This document shows positions 1 to 13,340 of a stretch of 64,000 nucleotides of DNA, in pieces (position 1 is the stretch's first letter; each line of letters opens with the position of its first letter). Source of the DNA: Arbacia lixula (lineage: Eukaryota; Echinodermata; Echinoidea; Arbacioida; Arbaciidae); assembly GCA_963669155.1 (NCBI GenBank), contig OZ022591.1, forward strand, positions 9,115,753-9,179,752, written 5' to 3'. Made by a program: the position numbers and the translations under genes. The notes under the pieces are model-generated. The model was given only the letters and a program-made list of their open reading frames with translations. It did no database searches and was not told the origin of the DNA.

Positions 1-697
1 CAGAATATCAGAAGAAAAAAAAATGATCAGCATGAAATCTGTTCTGCACATGCGATCAAATGGACTGTGTTCGTTGTGTCTTGTGAATTGAGTTCAGAGT
101 TCATGGTGTTGGTGCATACAGGTTTCATTCAAAACGTGACAAGAAGGAAAGTGTACATTGAGGTGCAGCGAGGCACCAAACTTCTGGATCATAAACTATT
201 GCTTGAAATCAATTTATCATTAAAAAAAAGTATTTTCAAATAGATGTATATTTCAGGCATAGCTTCAAGATAAGATGCAAATTGTAAATTGCCACATCAT
301 TTGCCTGACCAAGCAAAAGCTGGTAAATCTTAACATTGCATATCAGCCGTAAGATACAAGAAAAAGAATCTGCTGTCTTAATGATTATGTCTTATATTAA
401 GGATTATGTCTTATATCAACATTAATACCATTTGCCCAACCAGGCAACTTAAGTAAGCTATTGCAAAAGAATTGTCAAAGAAAAGGTAAATTAAACTGTT
501 GACCTGCATTAAAAATGGAAGGGATTCTGCTTTACATACTTTCAAATTCAAATGAATAATGTCAACAGATTTTTTCATATGGCATCAAAGTCAAACATTT
601 TACATCTTTCATGGACATTAACTGATTGTAATGGTTCTATCCCAGCAGTCAAACTGCCAATGACTTCAAGCGAGATTTGGAGGCGAACTTCCCAATT
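1..697. other. AT-rich intergenic sequence, nothing recognised
   Basis: No frame of interest and no clear repeat structure; short A-runs only. Confidence 0.6.
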
Positions 698-1186
698 TTA
701 AAGGAAGAGTCCACCCTGAAGTTGAATTGGTTTTGATCATAGTAGAAAATAAGAGCAACAAATAAGTACAGGTTAAACAAAAATCTGTCAAAGGTTCAGG
801 CAGTTATGACTTTTTAAAGTTTTGATTTTGTGACGTCACTTGCAAGCTGCTCTATGATTCTATAAACTACCCATTTTGGGGCTTTTGATGAAGGACTAAA
901 TCTTTTTCGTAGAGGTGTGTGAGTAAAAACATGTGCCTAATGATATATCACATGCACAGATAAAATGGTACATCTCCTTTCGAGAAAATGATATTTTTTA
1001 AATAGAAAAATTAGTCCACAACTTATAGCAGAGTAGCTCGCAAGTGACGTCACAAAACTTAGAATTTGACAATTCATAACTCTATTATCCTTTGACAGGC
1101 TTTTGTCAAATCTTCAATAATTTGTTCATTTTATGTTTCTGCTTTTATCAAAACTGACTAAACTCCAGGGTGGACTTTCCCTTTAA
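698..1186. mobile_element. TTAA foldback MITE, copy 1
   Basis: Flanked by TTAA at both ends. Inner ends AAGGAAGAGTCCACCCTGAA and GGGTGGACTTTCC form the terminal inverted repeat. The arms stay complementary far inward, each containing TTTTGTGACGTCAC or its mirror and a TTTGACAGGCTTTTGTCAAA-like segment, so most of the element can fold into one long hairpin. Non-autonomous. The TTAA duplication suggests mobilisation by a piggyBac- or Kolobok-type transposase. Confidence 0.8.
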
Positions 1187-2378
1187 CACAAATGGGTTCC
1201 ATGATTTCGACCCCCACAGTAACTCAAATCCCTCTCAAAAGTGGGATTTTAATTAGGGTTCTCTTTCAAGTTTCACAAGAGCCAGCCAGTTTGGCTTTCA
1301 GTGGTGGCAGCTTGGATTTCATGATGCTTGCATGCCATGTGTCAAGACTTTAAAGATATTCAACGGTTCTCATCAAGCATTTGAAGTTCATTTATTTCCC
1401 TACCCACATTTTAACATTTTAAATGACTTGGGTGAATGTTCTTTGAAAACTCTCTTTAGGTTAATACATGAAGGTATTTTAAAAGGAAAGCATCAAGTAA
1501 CCATTATTTGGATAACAAAAATGTTTGTTGTGTTTCTTATCATATTGATCATCTTTATGCATGCAAATAAAAATGCATGGATTTTTAAAACCATACTTGA
1601 GTTGTTATCCCTCCATTAGTCAAACACAAATATTCCATTAATTAATGAATGCATTTTGCATTAACAAAATGCAAACATATACTTACAGTAACTTCACACA
1701 AAACTGTTAATTGTGTTGAACTTTGTTTCAAATCTTTTAGATTTGTTGCCAGGTAGCGTGTGTGTGCTTGTTGAACATTCCTCTCAACAATTAGCTCCAT
1801 TGTTTGATATAAAACATGGTAACAACACTAAATCATTGGTGATCTGCAATTGATATCAACAAATGTTCAGTCATTCATATCATTAATTTGGATAAATGTC
1901 TTCATTAGGATAGACATCGTATCAATCACAATTCTTTACTTTCATTCAAGAATAGGACAATATCTAACATCGGTTACTGAGTCTTCTTTTTGAAAGAAAA
2001 TCTATTTTTTGAGGTCACAAAGACATCAGAATTTTCCCTTTAAGGCAAAGAAACCCAAAGTCCTCCTTTGTAGTCCAAAAACATCACTGTATTTCATGCT
2101 CTAGTTACAAAATGTTTGCTAAATTCTGCTTCACAGGAAGTCATGTTCGAGAGAATAAATATATAGAGCATGCATGCTGTTTCTCAGCAAACATGCGAGT
2201 GTTTAACAGCGTCAACTTTACTTCTAATGTTTGATCGGTGTGAAGTTAGTTAAATTATCCAACTACAGGTAACTATGAATGCAAATAAGCTAGCCAAATC
2301 GAGGAGACTGCATTTTATTTCACAATTGTAGAGGAGAGGGTACAGGATGTCAAGATCGAATGTGCTGCAGGATGAATA
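1187..2378. other. Intergenic sequence, nothing recognised
   Basis: AT-rich. A 95-codon open frame at 1332..1619 has no recognisable composition or motif and is taken as chance. Confidence 0.5.
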
Positions 2379-2820
2379 TTAACTCTGTATGCACCATTGA
2401 GGCAGTTTTGCATTGGCAATACACACCAATCTCATAGGGCAGTATGGAGTCTGGCAGAGAGGGATTTAACTCTTTATGCACCATTGAGGCATTTTTGCAC
2501 TGGTAATACACACCATTCTCATAGGGCATTATGGAGTCTGGTAGAGAAGGGGTTAACTCTTTATGCACCATTGTGGAGTTGTTGCACTGATAATACACAC
2601 CATTCTCACAGTGCAGCATAGAGTTTGGCAGAGAAGGAGTTAACTTTTTATGCACCATTGTGGAGTTGTTGCACTGGTTATACACACCATTCTCAAAGGA
2701 CAGTATGGGGTCTGGCAGAGAAGTATTTAAGCCTTTACGTGCCATTGAGGCATTTTCTTTACACTGATAACATACACCATAACCATAGGACAGAATGGAG
2801 TATGACAGAGGACAAGTTAA
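2379..2820. repeat. 87-bp tandem array, five copies
   Basis: Copies start at 2379, 2466, 2553, 2640 and 2727, each with TTAACTCTTTATGCACCATTG, then ACACACCATTCTCA, then a GTATGGAGTCTGGCAGAGAAGG-like end. The period is divisible by three, which explains the open frames through it on both strands. Solitary related units occur at about 17930..17990 and 63020..63120. Confidence 0.9.
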
Positions 2821-3808
2821 ATCACAATATAGATGCGGTCACATCATGAGCAAAAAACATACATTTTACATTTTGATGGTCTCCAACAATTTTCTCAAGA
2901 ATTATATTTAACTTTTTGTTTGTCACTTATGTCATTTTCCACACTCACATCACATAGAGCAGGAGTTAATCTGGCACCCAGAGTGTTAATAACCACATGA
3001 TCCTAAGAGACTCCATGAAAGCATGTGGTTTCTGTCATTGTAGGAGGGAGCACATTAGTGGCCCAAACTTCATGGAGTGGTTTCACAGGGGTCAGACTCC
3101 GAGGTACGTACCTGTTTCGGCCGGTAATGCAATGTAACCGCACACTTAGCCTGGATCCCAAGTTGTAGGACATTTATGATGCAAATGGAAAAAATGTGTC
3201 TGGTGCTCATTTAAGACAAGTCTCTATATCATTTTATGCTCTCTTCTCAGTCTGTCCTATATGTGAGCCGGAGAAGAAATTGAGAATGATTAGTCTATTG
3301 TAGCCAGATTCCTTTATTGAATAGTTTGGTTTAAAAATACTGTATACGCCATATATTTCACAGTTTTTAACTTTTGCGAATTATGCGAGTTGAGGGTTAT
3401 TCGCGAGTTTAACAACACGTGAAAATGTTAATACAACATGCACGGGCACAAGAAGTACTAGTAATAGTACTCCACGATTGCAAATTTAACCACTCGCAGA
3501 ATTGTCTGGAAGTCCGCAAAAAATTAGACTCGCTAAATATATGGAGGCAATATACAGAAGCAAAACAAACTGCTTACCTTTATGGTTCCAAATATTGTGT
3601 AGTAAACATATAACATATTGGTGCTTAAGAAGAATATGACTGTTACTATAGAGCAGCAGACACTCAATAGCCCGGCTTTCAGGCTCCTGGAAATTTAAAA
3701 AACAATACTTTTCAATAAGCAGGTCTGCCTACAGAAGACTAATCATTTTCAATTTCTCCTTTGGCTTGCCCCAAACTGAAAACAAGGCGAATGATCAAGT
3801 GACTAGTC
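2821..3808. other. Intergenic sequence, nothing recognised
   Basis: Mixed composition; no coding or RNA feature seen. Confidence 0.5.
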
Positions 3809-4309
3809 TTAAAGGGGAAGTTCACCCTGAAATTATTTTGGTTTCAATAAAAAAAGACAAATGAAAGAAACATATGAGTGAAGGTTCGATGAAAATCGGT
3901 CAAAGGAAAAGAAAGTTATTTGATTTTAAAGTTTTGATTTTGTGACGTCACGTGCGATTTGCTCTCCCATATGTTGTGTACAAAATAAGTCGATGAATTG
4001 CTTTTTTCCGTTTTTGACAACAGATTTTTTTTTTCGTACAGGTATGTGTGTAGAAACGTATTTCTGATAATGTATCAAACACACGAGTAAAAGGATGCAT
4101 ATCTTTGTGAGAAAATGCACATTTTCGAAAAAAATTGTACACAACATATGGGAGAGCACCTCGCATGTGACGTCACAAAATCAAAATTTTAAAATCAATT
4201 AACTTTCTTTTCCTTTGACCGATTTTCGTCAAACCTTCACTCATATGTTTCTTTCATTTGTCTCTTTTTATTGAAACCAAAATAATTTCAGGGTGAACTT
4301 CCCCTTTAA
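3809..4309. mobile_element. TTAA foldback MITE, copy 2 (near-perfect hairpin)
   Basis: TTAA at 3809..3812 and 4306..4309. Terminal repeat AAGGGGAAGTTCACCCTGAA pairs with TTCAGGGTGAACTTCCCC. The arms contain TCTCCCATATGTTGTGTAC and GTGACGTCAC in mirrored positions (3942..3951, 4166..4175). It is less diverged between arms than copy 1, suggesting a younger insertion. Confidence 0.85.
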
Positions 4310-5190
4310 GAGTACTAGACTCGATTTTGTAGTTTGGAATATAAACATCGAACAGCCTGGGAGCTAGGCTAGACACTCAGTGACTTCACAACATGATATG
4401 AGTGTCAGTTTTGAAATGTTGAATGAAACAGGCGTGCATCAATTTATATTAACTGTACCACCTCACCACGTGTCCCGAATACTATGCCATTCAGCATGTT
4501 CCACAACTGATTGAGGCTACTGAATTTGATTTTCATCCTTTAATGTCTTTGAGAACCCCAAGTAATTGGTCATGCTATGGTCATGCTGTTTGGGTATGCT
4601 CTACCAAGACTATGAATGAATCCAAGTACTATTATAAGACCCTATTTACATTTTATTTCAACAAATGTAATACCTGAGAGAGAGAGAGAGTGGTAGTTTA
4701 CAATGTGTAGTACAGAAGCAGGTAGAGTATTAAACCTTTTGTGAAGTGGACCATCAGTTCTCCTCAAATCAGTTGTCATTTGCAGGATCTTGGCCATTTG
4801 CAAACAATATTAGTTCCACTTCATCTTCCACCTTACCACTGAACATCTGGGACTTTTATCATATTTTTAAGATGTGAAAGGGGTATCTGTAAAAGCTAAT
4901 TGATAAGACTGAATATGCAGTATGACATTCTCTTCCTGAACTAGTTAATAAGCCATTAAGCCTGATCAAACAATAACACATTATCTGGATAATTAACATG
5001 TCATTGACAGCCTTATTTGCTCAGGAAGAATCTATGCAGGATCTTGGCTATTTTTTGGAGAAAAGCCCACTACATGTACTTTGCAAGTTGACAGTTTTGT
5101 AACTTTTATATATTTTCCTGAAGAAGTGGTTATTTTGGGGAAAACAGTGTACTACTTAGGAAAAAAGTTGACTTTTTCTTAACTGCAAGT
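4310..5190. other. Intergenic sequence, nothing recognised
   Basis: A short (GA)n run near 4676..4690; otherwise no feature. Confidence 0.5.
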
Positions 5191-5860
5191 TATTTTCCAG
5201 AAGAAGTTTCATCATAATATTTTGCATCCTTCTAATAGAGAGGCAACTCAAAATATTTTTAGCAGTTGTAGGTCACCCTAATCTATAAGTACCCTTGCTT
5301 GCTGTATGCCTAGAAGTATGTTGTGGAATCATTATGTTCCTGAAGAGGTTTTATCGCGGTATTTTGCATCTTCTTTCTTACGAGGACACACCTAGAAATA
5401 TTTTGAACAGTTGAAAGGTACCCTAATCTAAATGTTCCCTTGCTTGCTTGGGGTTGTTTATTGTAGAAATACTACGTTCTCGATATATTGCATCTTCTTT
5501 CTTATGAGGACATACCCAAAAGTATTTTGAACAGTTGTTGGAAACCCTAATCTAAAAGTAAACTTACTTGCTGGGGCTTGTATGTTGTAAAAACATTACT
5601 TTCCTGAAGAGGTTTCATCGCGATATTTTGCATCTTTTTCTAATGGAGACGCACCTCAAAGTATTTTGAACAGTTGTAGGGTATCCTAATCTACTAGTAC
5701 CCCTGTTTGCTGGGGCTTGTATGCTGTGCAAACATTATGTTCCTGAAGAGGTTTCATCGCAATATCTCACATCTTCCCTCTAATGAGGACGCAGCGAGAA
5801 GTATTTTGAACAGTTGTAGGACACCCCTGATAGCAGGGCCATTTATGTTGTGGAAACATT
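5190..5860. repeat. Degenerate tandem array, period about 130-150 bp, four to five copies
   Basis: Recurring blocks: CCTGAAGAGGTTTCATCGC, ATATTTTGCATCTT, TATTTTGAACAGTTGTAGG, then CCCTAATCTA and CTTGCTGGGGCTTGTATG, seen from about 5195, 5339, 5475, 5590 and 5738. Confidence 0.85.
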
Positions 5861-6099
5861 ATGAATGGACAGATTCCATAAATGAATGGATGAATTTGAG
5901 GAGTTATTGGGTAAATTGGGCACCAAGCTGGCAACTGGGGTTGCGTGGTATTACCCTCAGGTCGCAGGTATTCAGGTCAAGCATACGCCAGTTGTGTTCA
6001 CATTCACAAACAAACCCGGAGAAATTATCCTAAACTCTGTTCATATACACCACCTTATCCGTAAAAAAATGCAATATCTGCAGCAATTTTGTGGGTGCA

Positions 6100-6430
6100 T
6101 GATTGACAGCTGCATATATATGAACAGGAGTCACTCAAATGATGCAGTATTTGCTTCCTCCTTAATTCCAGCTATTTTGCGGCTATTTGCATATCCAGAC
6201 CTGGGGAAAATAACGCAATATTGTGGAAAGAGGATCTTATAAATTGCGTCCGCAAAAAAAATGTAAGTATTGCTGCGTGGGTTTCACGCTCTTGCATATG
6301 ATCAGCTTGTCGCAATGCTCGTATTGCTAAGCGGAACATGTCACCATCGCGTTTGCTACAGCTGACCAAAATACGGCACTATAAAAGCTGTTTAGGTGTA
6401 TATGAACATTGCTTTTAGAGGCTTGCTGGA
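6100..6430. repeat. Interspersed repeat, related to 23890..24250
   Basis: Shares ordered blocks with the second copy: ATATGAA then GGAGTCACTCAAAT, CTTCCTCCTT, CCAGACCT then GGAAAAT, and CAATGC then CGTATTGCT. Family unknown. Confidence 0.6.
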
Positions 6431-8569
6431 AACATTTTACTGACGTGCATTGATAAAAAAAAATGTGAGCTAATATCTCACTCCGGTTTGGGATGTTTCT
6501 AGATATCTTTTGGGCTGTGTTTGGGATTAGTTGCCTTGCAACTTTACTTTTCGCTGGAGATGGTTGAAAAATCTTGTTTTTTTGCCGGAAAATGTTAAAG
6601 GCACTGTGATTTACATGTTCTATGCGTACAATTAACAAACATCTCTTCTATAGAACTATGATGACATTGAAGAAGCTCAGCGATGGTTATCATATCTATG
6701 ATATCAATGTATGCGCGCACACACTTTCATTACCCCCTCTCTCTCAATAACCAACAGACATGAATAAAACGTTATTTCCTTTTGCCAAGAGCCTGAACAC
6801 ACCTTTCCACTGGTCACACATATAGGGGCCCACTCAGCTGGAATCATATTTCACATTCTCACATAAACCAAATCAGAACATACCCACGCCACACAGGATA
6901 ACTGTTTCATGTTTTCTCTCTCAAGACCGGACTGGTCCACTGCTACCAAACTTGGATGTGGTCTAGATACACATTTGAAGCATCATATTTGGCAGTCCCT
7001 TTCCAGAGCTATTTTCTGTCAACGGACTTAATACTTTCTTTGATCCTTTTTGTTACATCTTTGTCATGTTTTCTCTGATATAATTTCTATATGCTGATAC
7101 CATACTTGGTAAGGTGGCCTGGTATGTTTGAAGCATCATAGTGAAGTTTGGAAGTCTTTTTCCCCTGTCATTTTTTCATCTAACAGGCTACCTGCTGATC
7201 TTATTTCTTATATTCTCTTTATTTGTGACATTTTTGCAGTTTAATATTTTCTCTGGTACTAAGCATGGGTAAGCAAAGCCTGTAGATTTGCAGCATCATA
7301 TATGGCAATTCTTCCCAGCTGCTTTATTCTCGGGCTGAGCAATAAGGTACGATTTATTCTTATTTTTCTTTGAATGTTTGCAAATTTAGCTCTAATTATA
7401 CCCCTCCCCCACCCCCCCCCCCCCACCCCCACATATTCCTCTCTCCATCTTTGGATAATGAAGAGGGTGGGTACAAACAAATTCAATAAATGACTCACAA
7501 ATGTACTAGAAGCTTGAGATGCCAATTCAGGGAGTGTTTGATATAAAACCATGCGCTCTCTCTCTATCCTGTTAAAATAAGGCTTAACTTTATACCGGTA
7601 TTTGCAATTGTCCAAATTTAGAATGCGCAATCCATTGGGGCAAGATTTTAGACTGCTATCAAGTTCTCCTCCTATGAACAAAGGTCCATATTTAGTCAGC
7701 GTTATCCATTGAAATCAGTTGCTTGTGGAGCTATTTGGCCAGTAACGTGACTTGTGAGTCAGACTCTTCGAAGATACCATCACAAAGTTGCCGGTTTGAC
7801 AAGATTTAAGAACTCTGATTAACCATGGACCCACAGAAACTTGGCAGTTGCATAGACTTCAAACACATTAGAGCAAATCTTTACAACTGCCTGAACACAA
7901 ACTGTTACATTGATTCAGGGAGGTTTTTATTTATCTCTCGGTGTACGAAAGAATTGAATAGATTTTGATTTCATTTGCAGCATGCTTGGTAAAGCATGAT
8001 CTCATTGGGATATTGGTTATATTTATAGATTTTAAAAAAAATATCACAAAGGAATAAGTGAGATATCTGCATTAATCAAAAGAAACTTGGCGTTCAAATT
8101 ACCCCCCCCAAAAAAAAAATATGTATTTTGTTTGAAAATTGTATTTCAATGAGAGAAACAAAGGAGACTACAGCTGAAGAGAGTTGATCTTATAATAATA
8201 ATACTCGAGCATTTATATAGCGCATAATATTAATATCCCCCAATGCATATTACAATAATTTAAAATGTAACAAATAACATAATGAACACATCTAACTTCA
8301 TACAATGATCTTTACTGAATACTACTTGCACATCAATGTACAATGAACATATGTAGATTAATAAACAAAGAATGCATTTCAAGGATGATTTTTCCATCTT
8401 TCAAATGTTCAGTACAATAAAAAAATTAATTTACCACCTATACAACTGAATATAAATCAGTTTCAATCTTCCATGTTCTTCTCTCAAAAAGGCGAATGGG
8501 CATTAACCTTTGTATATCTTTGATATTTTTGATCAATACCCAACAACATCTAAATGTAGAATTCTGGGG
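6431..8569. other. Intergenic sequence with a poly-C/A-rich tract
   Basis: A C-rich run occupies about 7401..7431. The segment at 8196..8225 (CTCGAGCATTTATATAGCGC) resembles motifs common in invertebrate short interspersed elements, but no promoter boxes were confirmed. Confidence 0.4.
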
Positions 8570-8677
8570 CCATTTTCATGAAAGCTTACTAGCCTAGTTA
8601 GTTATGAAAACTGCAAGCAGCTAAATGCACTTCAGAGACTAACTAGACTTAGTAAGTTTTCATGAACATAGCCCCTG
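8570..8677. mobile_element. Short foldback element
   Basis: GGGGCCATTTTCATGAAAGC at the left pairs with GTTTTCATGAACATAGCCCC at the right. The arms include CTTACTAGCCTAGTTAG / CTAACTAGACTTAGTAAG. About 108 bp. Confidence 0.7.
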
Positions 8678-8967
8678 GTATCTTATCTTACACAACCAGG
8701 TTGTATTTTACTCAAGATAAAGATGAAGCTATGATGGATTCTGTAAATAGAGTATTTCCTTTGTTCCAGCCTGATTATCATAAAGAATGTGTTCTGGCCA
8801 CCCCTATCGCAAAGTCAATTGGTGCACTGCACATAGTTGCAGCCAGCGATGTTTGCTGATTGGAGACGTTAAACCACATTTAATAGATTGGATACACACA
8901 ACTCCAACAGGAGATCAGATATATCACCAGCCGTCTCCATCACCATTTAAAATGTTCTTTAATGATT

Positions 8968-9110
8968 TATTCAATTAACTTCTTTCAATTGTATTTGTCC
9001 CCGATTCAATTATGGAAATTTGTATCGCCTTTTATTTATTCAATTAACTTCTTTTTTTCTTTCAATTGTATTTGTCCCTGATTCAATTAAGGAAATTTAT
9101 ATCACCTTTT
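8968..9110. repeat. Tandem duplication, about 70 bp, two copies
   Basis: CAATTAACTTCTTT, then TTCAATTGTATTTGTCCC, then GATTCAATTA and GGAAATTT occur twice in succession. Confidence 0.8.
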
Positions 9111-10037
9111 ACATGAAAAACAATGTCACATTTAAAGAATGGCATGCACATATAAAAATGTACAATGTATAGAAGACATGGGATATACAGATTCATACCA
9201 AGTATATGGGATAAAAATTCTATGGTATTATTGTACTTGCATACAATACATGTTGCAAGACTGGGTAAACTAGCTGGCAAACTTTCTAGCTCTAAATAAC
9301 TTTTGTTTGAATAGTAAGCATGACATTAAAAAAACACCTATTTTTGAAATGGAACAGATAAATAGGTTAAGAATGACAGGTTTGAAAACAACTTAAGTCC
9401 TCCACAAACAGTTGATAGTCTGAGTGATAAAATCTTGATGTCAATATCTGTCTACTTCTTATCCTCCGCACACTTAAGTATGATTGTCTTAACTAATGCC
9501 AGATAAGAGTCTGCAGATGAAAACAACAACAACCTGAACAACTGTATAAACCTGAGCATTCTACTGAATTCTCCGCATGCCAAACTCGAAAACGAAATAA
9601 ACATCCTCTTCATCCCCCTTCCATCGTTTCTTCCGAGAGAAGTTCATCGGTCGTATCGTCACGTCTACACTGCAAGAAAAGTTCCCAGAAGTTGACTTTC
9701 CATGATTTAATCCTTTGAGTGCAGGATAAACTGTTGTGCTTTAGAATTTGCATGTGTTACTTGTAAAAAAAAGGGGGTAACTGGCAAACAAAGATATAAA
9801 TTTCAAGTTTTTTGACAACTTGAACCTGTACATTTCACAACTAAGTTTTGAACCTTTCCTCTTCGAAAAACATGAAGATTTTCTTCCTACTCACAAAACT
9901 TCTCGGTCGATTTGGCAGTGGAGACATGCACTTCTGAAACTACACAAACTTGACATTCAGCATCCTAGAATTGGTTGGACTTTCTTTACACCCTCTCATT
10001 ACCACAGGCTCATTTGTTGTAAAGTGCATCATCTACA
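9111..10037. other. Intergenic sequence, nothing recognised
   Basis: A 79-codon frame at 9820..10059 shows no recognisable family and runs into the next tandem duplication. Confidence 0.4.
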
Positions 10038-10332
10038 AGAAATGATCCCGATAATATAATTTCACAGTTTTTGTGGTCTGGATATGGCTTACCGATAACA
10101 GTAGATACAAAATCCCAACCACAGATGTTCCGCAAAACTCCTCTAAATTCATTGGCATGACAATTTCCAGTTGAGTAAAGTGTAGAAGGACATGTATCTA
10201 CAGGAAATCATCCTGATATCATAATTTCACAATATTTTTGTGGTCTGGATGTGGCTTAACAGTAGATACAAAATCCCCACCACAGATGTTCAGCAAAACT
10301 CCTTGAAGTTCATTGGCACAATAATTTCCCAT
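10038..10332. repeat. Tandem duplication, period about 160 bp
   Basis: Two copies of a segment containing TTTTTGTGGTCTGGAT, AACAGTAGATACAAAATCCC, CCACAGATGTTC and TTCATTGGCA. Confidence 0.85.
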
Positions 10333-10567
10333 CCCCCTTGCAACCTCTCTCCCTATCCCCATGATTGATCCCAAATGAGGGTTAAAGCCTCAAAACTGAT
10401 GCAGTCACTGGATACAAATTGGACCCCAGGGCCCTTAAACCAGAGAGGAAGGCATTCCATATTACATGATCTCATTAACAGATGGGCGAGGGATATGAAC
10501 CCCCTTCACATCATAACTTCTATGACAGCATTCTTCTTAAAACGATACTGGTATAAAGTACTTGTCA

Positions 10568-10790
10568 TCGGGGTACAAACTCAACAATTGGAGTACTCAG
10601 ATAGTGGAGATGGTGCACGTGCAAATGTGATAGGTTTGCAATGAACCCAATGACCAGTTTAACTGGTATTTAAGTTTCAAATACTTCCTTTCACTAATAA
10701 AATAGACAAAACTGGAGTATACAGAGAGTGAAGATGATGCATGCAACAGTGTGGTTGGTTTATAATATACTCAATGACCAGTATAGCTGA
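10568..10790. repeat. Degenerate tandem duplication, period about 128 bp
   Basis: Two copies share TTGGAGTACTCAGA/CTGGAGTATACAGA, GTGGAGATG/GTGAAGATG and CAATGACCAGT. Confidence 0.6.
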
Positions 10791-11780
10791 ACTTTCTGAA
10801 ATGCATATGAAAGTGATAGGTACAAATAAAGATTGTCATTGTCTACCATTTCATGCAGTATGTGGGAGTCTATCCCGTAACACACAAATCACCCCATTCT
10901 GATAAGTTCGTCATAATGGTCTTAGCATTTCAGTCTGAAAAGCTAATCAGAAAGATGTACTTTCTGGTTGGGCCTTACAATGCTTTTTACACAAATACAC
11001 AAAACTTCCCTCAACATTTTTAATGAAGTTTACAAAGTAAAGATAGCAAGAAACTCACAAAAGTTGATTATAGAGCTCATTTGGGTTAATAAAAGGTTGC
11101 ATGTACAATGCAATCACTCCCATCCTTGACAGACATTCAAATAAATGAGGTTAATTGGTGCATATAAACTTTTCAAAGGCAAGAAATAGAAAACAGACAT
11201 AATTCATATCGATATCTATAAATATGTAGATATCTAAATATATCAAGTATATGGAGATGAAAACAGAAAATTTCCTTCTTGGACTTACTGTAATATATCT
11301 CACAATTCATCACTAAGTTTATTCAACCCAACACAAAATTCATATGGATAGTTTTCTAAAAATATGCACCTGATATATGAGTACTGTCATTAGGGCGGGT
11401 AGATTTCTGACCGATTGCAAGACCTATTTCTTTGCATTGTCCACTGGATCATTGCTACCTGGCTGACCCTTTTCAACGAACGTCCTGTTTGTTTGGTCTG
11501 CTATTCACCTGAGCTTGGAGAGGTATGTTTTAGTTGTGACAGAGCTATTTCACAGTTTAATGCCCCCTTTATCTCGACACACTTTCCCACTGCTTTTTCA
11601 CAGCAAGCGTTTACTATTCTGGGTGGAACAGAGCTGAACTTGATAAAATGTCAATTGAGTCTTTACTTATTCAAAGGGCGAAGGAGTGTGAATTCCTAAT
11701 GTGTCTTTATTGGAGGAATTGGTAATTTTTTGATATCCGACTGTTCTAATATTCCATATATTTTATGGATGGTGAAAAGC
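10791..11780. other. Intergenic sequence, nothing recognised
   Basis: The 94-codon frame at 11415..11699 has several cysteines but no motif that I recognise. Confidence 0.4.
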
Positions 11781-11879
11781 ATTTGTAGAAGATTTTAAGG
11801 GGCTGATAATTGTGATAGAAAAGGTGAATGCACAGATAGAGTAAAGACAGGGGAAAGGTTTGGAATGAGGATAACAATC

Positions 11880-12215
11880 AAATTATGGATGAAGAAGAGA
11901 GCTTGTGGAAGAAGAAAAAGGAGAGTGGAAATGAGAAGGAAGAAAAGAGGAGACAGAGAGATGGAGTGGGGGGAAGCAAGAGAGAGTGAGGAGAGAGAGT
12001 GAGGAGAGAGAGAGAGATGAAGAGAGAGATGATATAGAGAGAGCTGAGATGAGATGAAGAAACAGGGGGAGGAGGAGAGATAAAGAGAGATAGAAAGAAA
12101 GAGTGGGGAGAGAGGTGAAGAGAGATGAGACAGGGAGAGGCAGGGGTGAGAGAAATGGAAAGGGAATGAGAGAGGGAGAAAGAGAGAGATGAACAGACAG
12201 ACAGACAAGGAAAGA
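11880..12215. repeat. Purine-rich (GA)n-like low-complexity tract
   Basis: Over 330 bases of almost uninterrupted A/G on the plus strand (GAGAGAGAT, AGAAGAAAAAGG and similar). It explains the Ser/Leu-rich frames on the complementary strand, which are not genes. Confidence 0.9.
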
Positions 12216-13224
12216 CAAAGATCTCGATATAACTTGTCAAGACATCCATACAGTTGAGGCCTCCTTGGAACCCTAGCCATGCTGCCAAGTTTATTCTTAG
12301 TTAGGAAAATAAACTTCCTACATCAAGCGCGATAATAGCCCAAACGTGACTCAACAACCTCACAAGGAGCATTCACACATACCCGATCCTCCAAAAACCT
12401 GGTACTATCTCATCAAGCATTCCACCACAATCTGAAAATACCTATTACTGTTCTTTGCCGACATGAAAGCAAAATTCTAGAAATATTCCTGATAAAATAA
12501 TACTTAAGTAGACATACTTTCTCCTCAGAGAATATGGTAGTGTGACATGGAAACAAACAGCACAAGATAGATCAAAATGGAAAAGTGATGAGAAGGTCCT
12601 CCTTCAGCAGTGGAGAGAAATAGGCTGGATAGATAGACTTTCTCATAACTATGGACATTTTTTTCAAAGTCACACTTTTTGCACTGTGAGAGCACATTAC
12701 AACTTCTATCCCATTGAACAATAATGGTCAGAACTATGAGAACTCAACGACTTTGGGAAGGTGAGAATGCATGAAATAATCATCAGGAATTTTCAGGGGT
12801 TGAATCTGATCTTGAAAACTTCGGGTATTTTTCCTGATCACAGAGGTGTGAATGCACTTAAAGACTATGTTTAATTTCAACAAGCACTCTACACTCTTTC
12901 TCTTCCTCATTCATATTTTGATGCAAAACAACAAACTCATCGTATTTTCTCACCATGCAAAAACCTCCCTCCATGGAACATATCAAAACAAACTTCTTTT
13001 TTAAAAGTCTCATTCATGTCATCAAGTACAAAGTTATGAGGTCTCTATCAGTGGACATCCTTGATGAGGGAAGATATCTACACAAACAGAAGGGACCGGT
13101 ATAAGAGTTGCTATTGATTGTACCATCGATGTCAATTGTAAATTTGTATTATTACAAAAAAGTTGCAGGATACTTCAAGCATGACCTGAAAAGGGTACTG
13201 AATGCAACATTTTGTGAGTACACA
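12216..13224. other. Intergenic sequence, nothing recognised
   Basis: No coding, RNA or repeat feature could be supported. Confidence 0.5.
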
Positions 13225-13278
13225 TACACACATAAAAAAGATAAAGACATACATACATACATACACACATTTTTTTTC

Positions 13279-13324
<46 letters not shown>

Positions 13325-13340
13325 AACACACACACAATAC
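13225..13340. repeat. (CATA)n / (CA)n microsatellite
   Basis: ACATACATACATACACAC, a T-run, then about 22 CA units to 13320 and a degenerate tail. Confidence 0.95.

Noticed and set aside
8196-8230. Possible tRNA-derived SINE head
   Set aside because: No A or B box could be identified and no tail or duplication was seen.
11795-12288. 161-codon Ser/Leu-rich minus frame
   Set aside because: Follows from a (GA)n-like low-complexity tract; no non-repetitive segment of protein-like composition.
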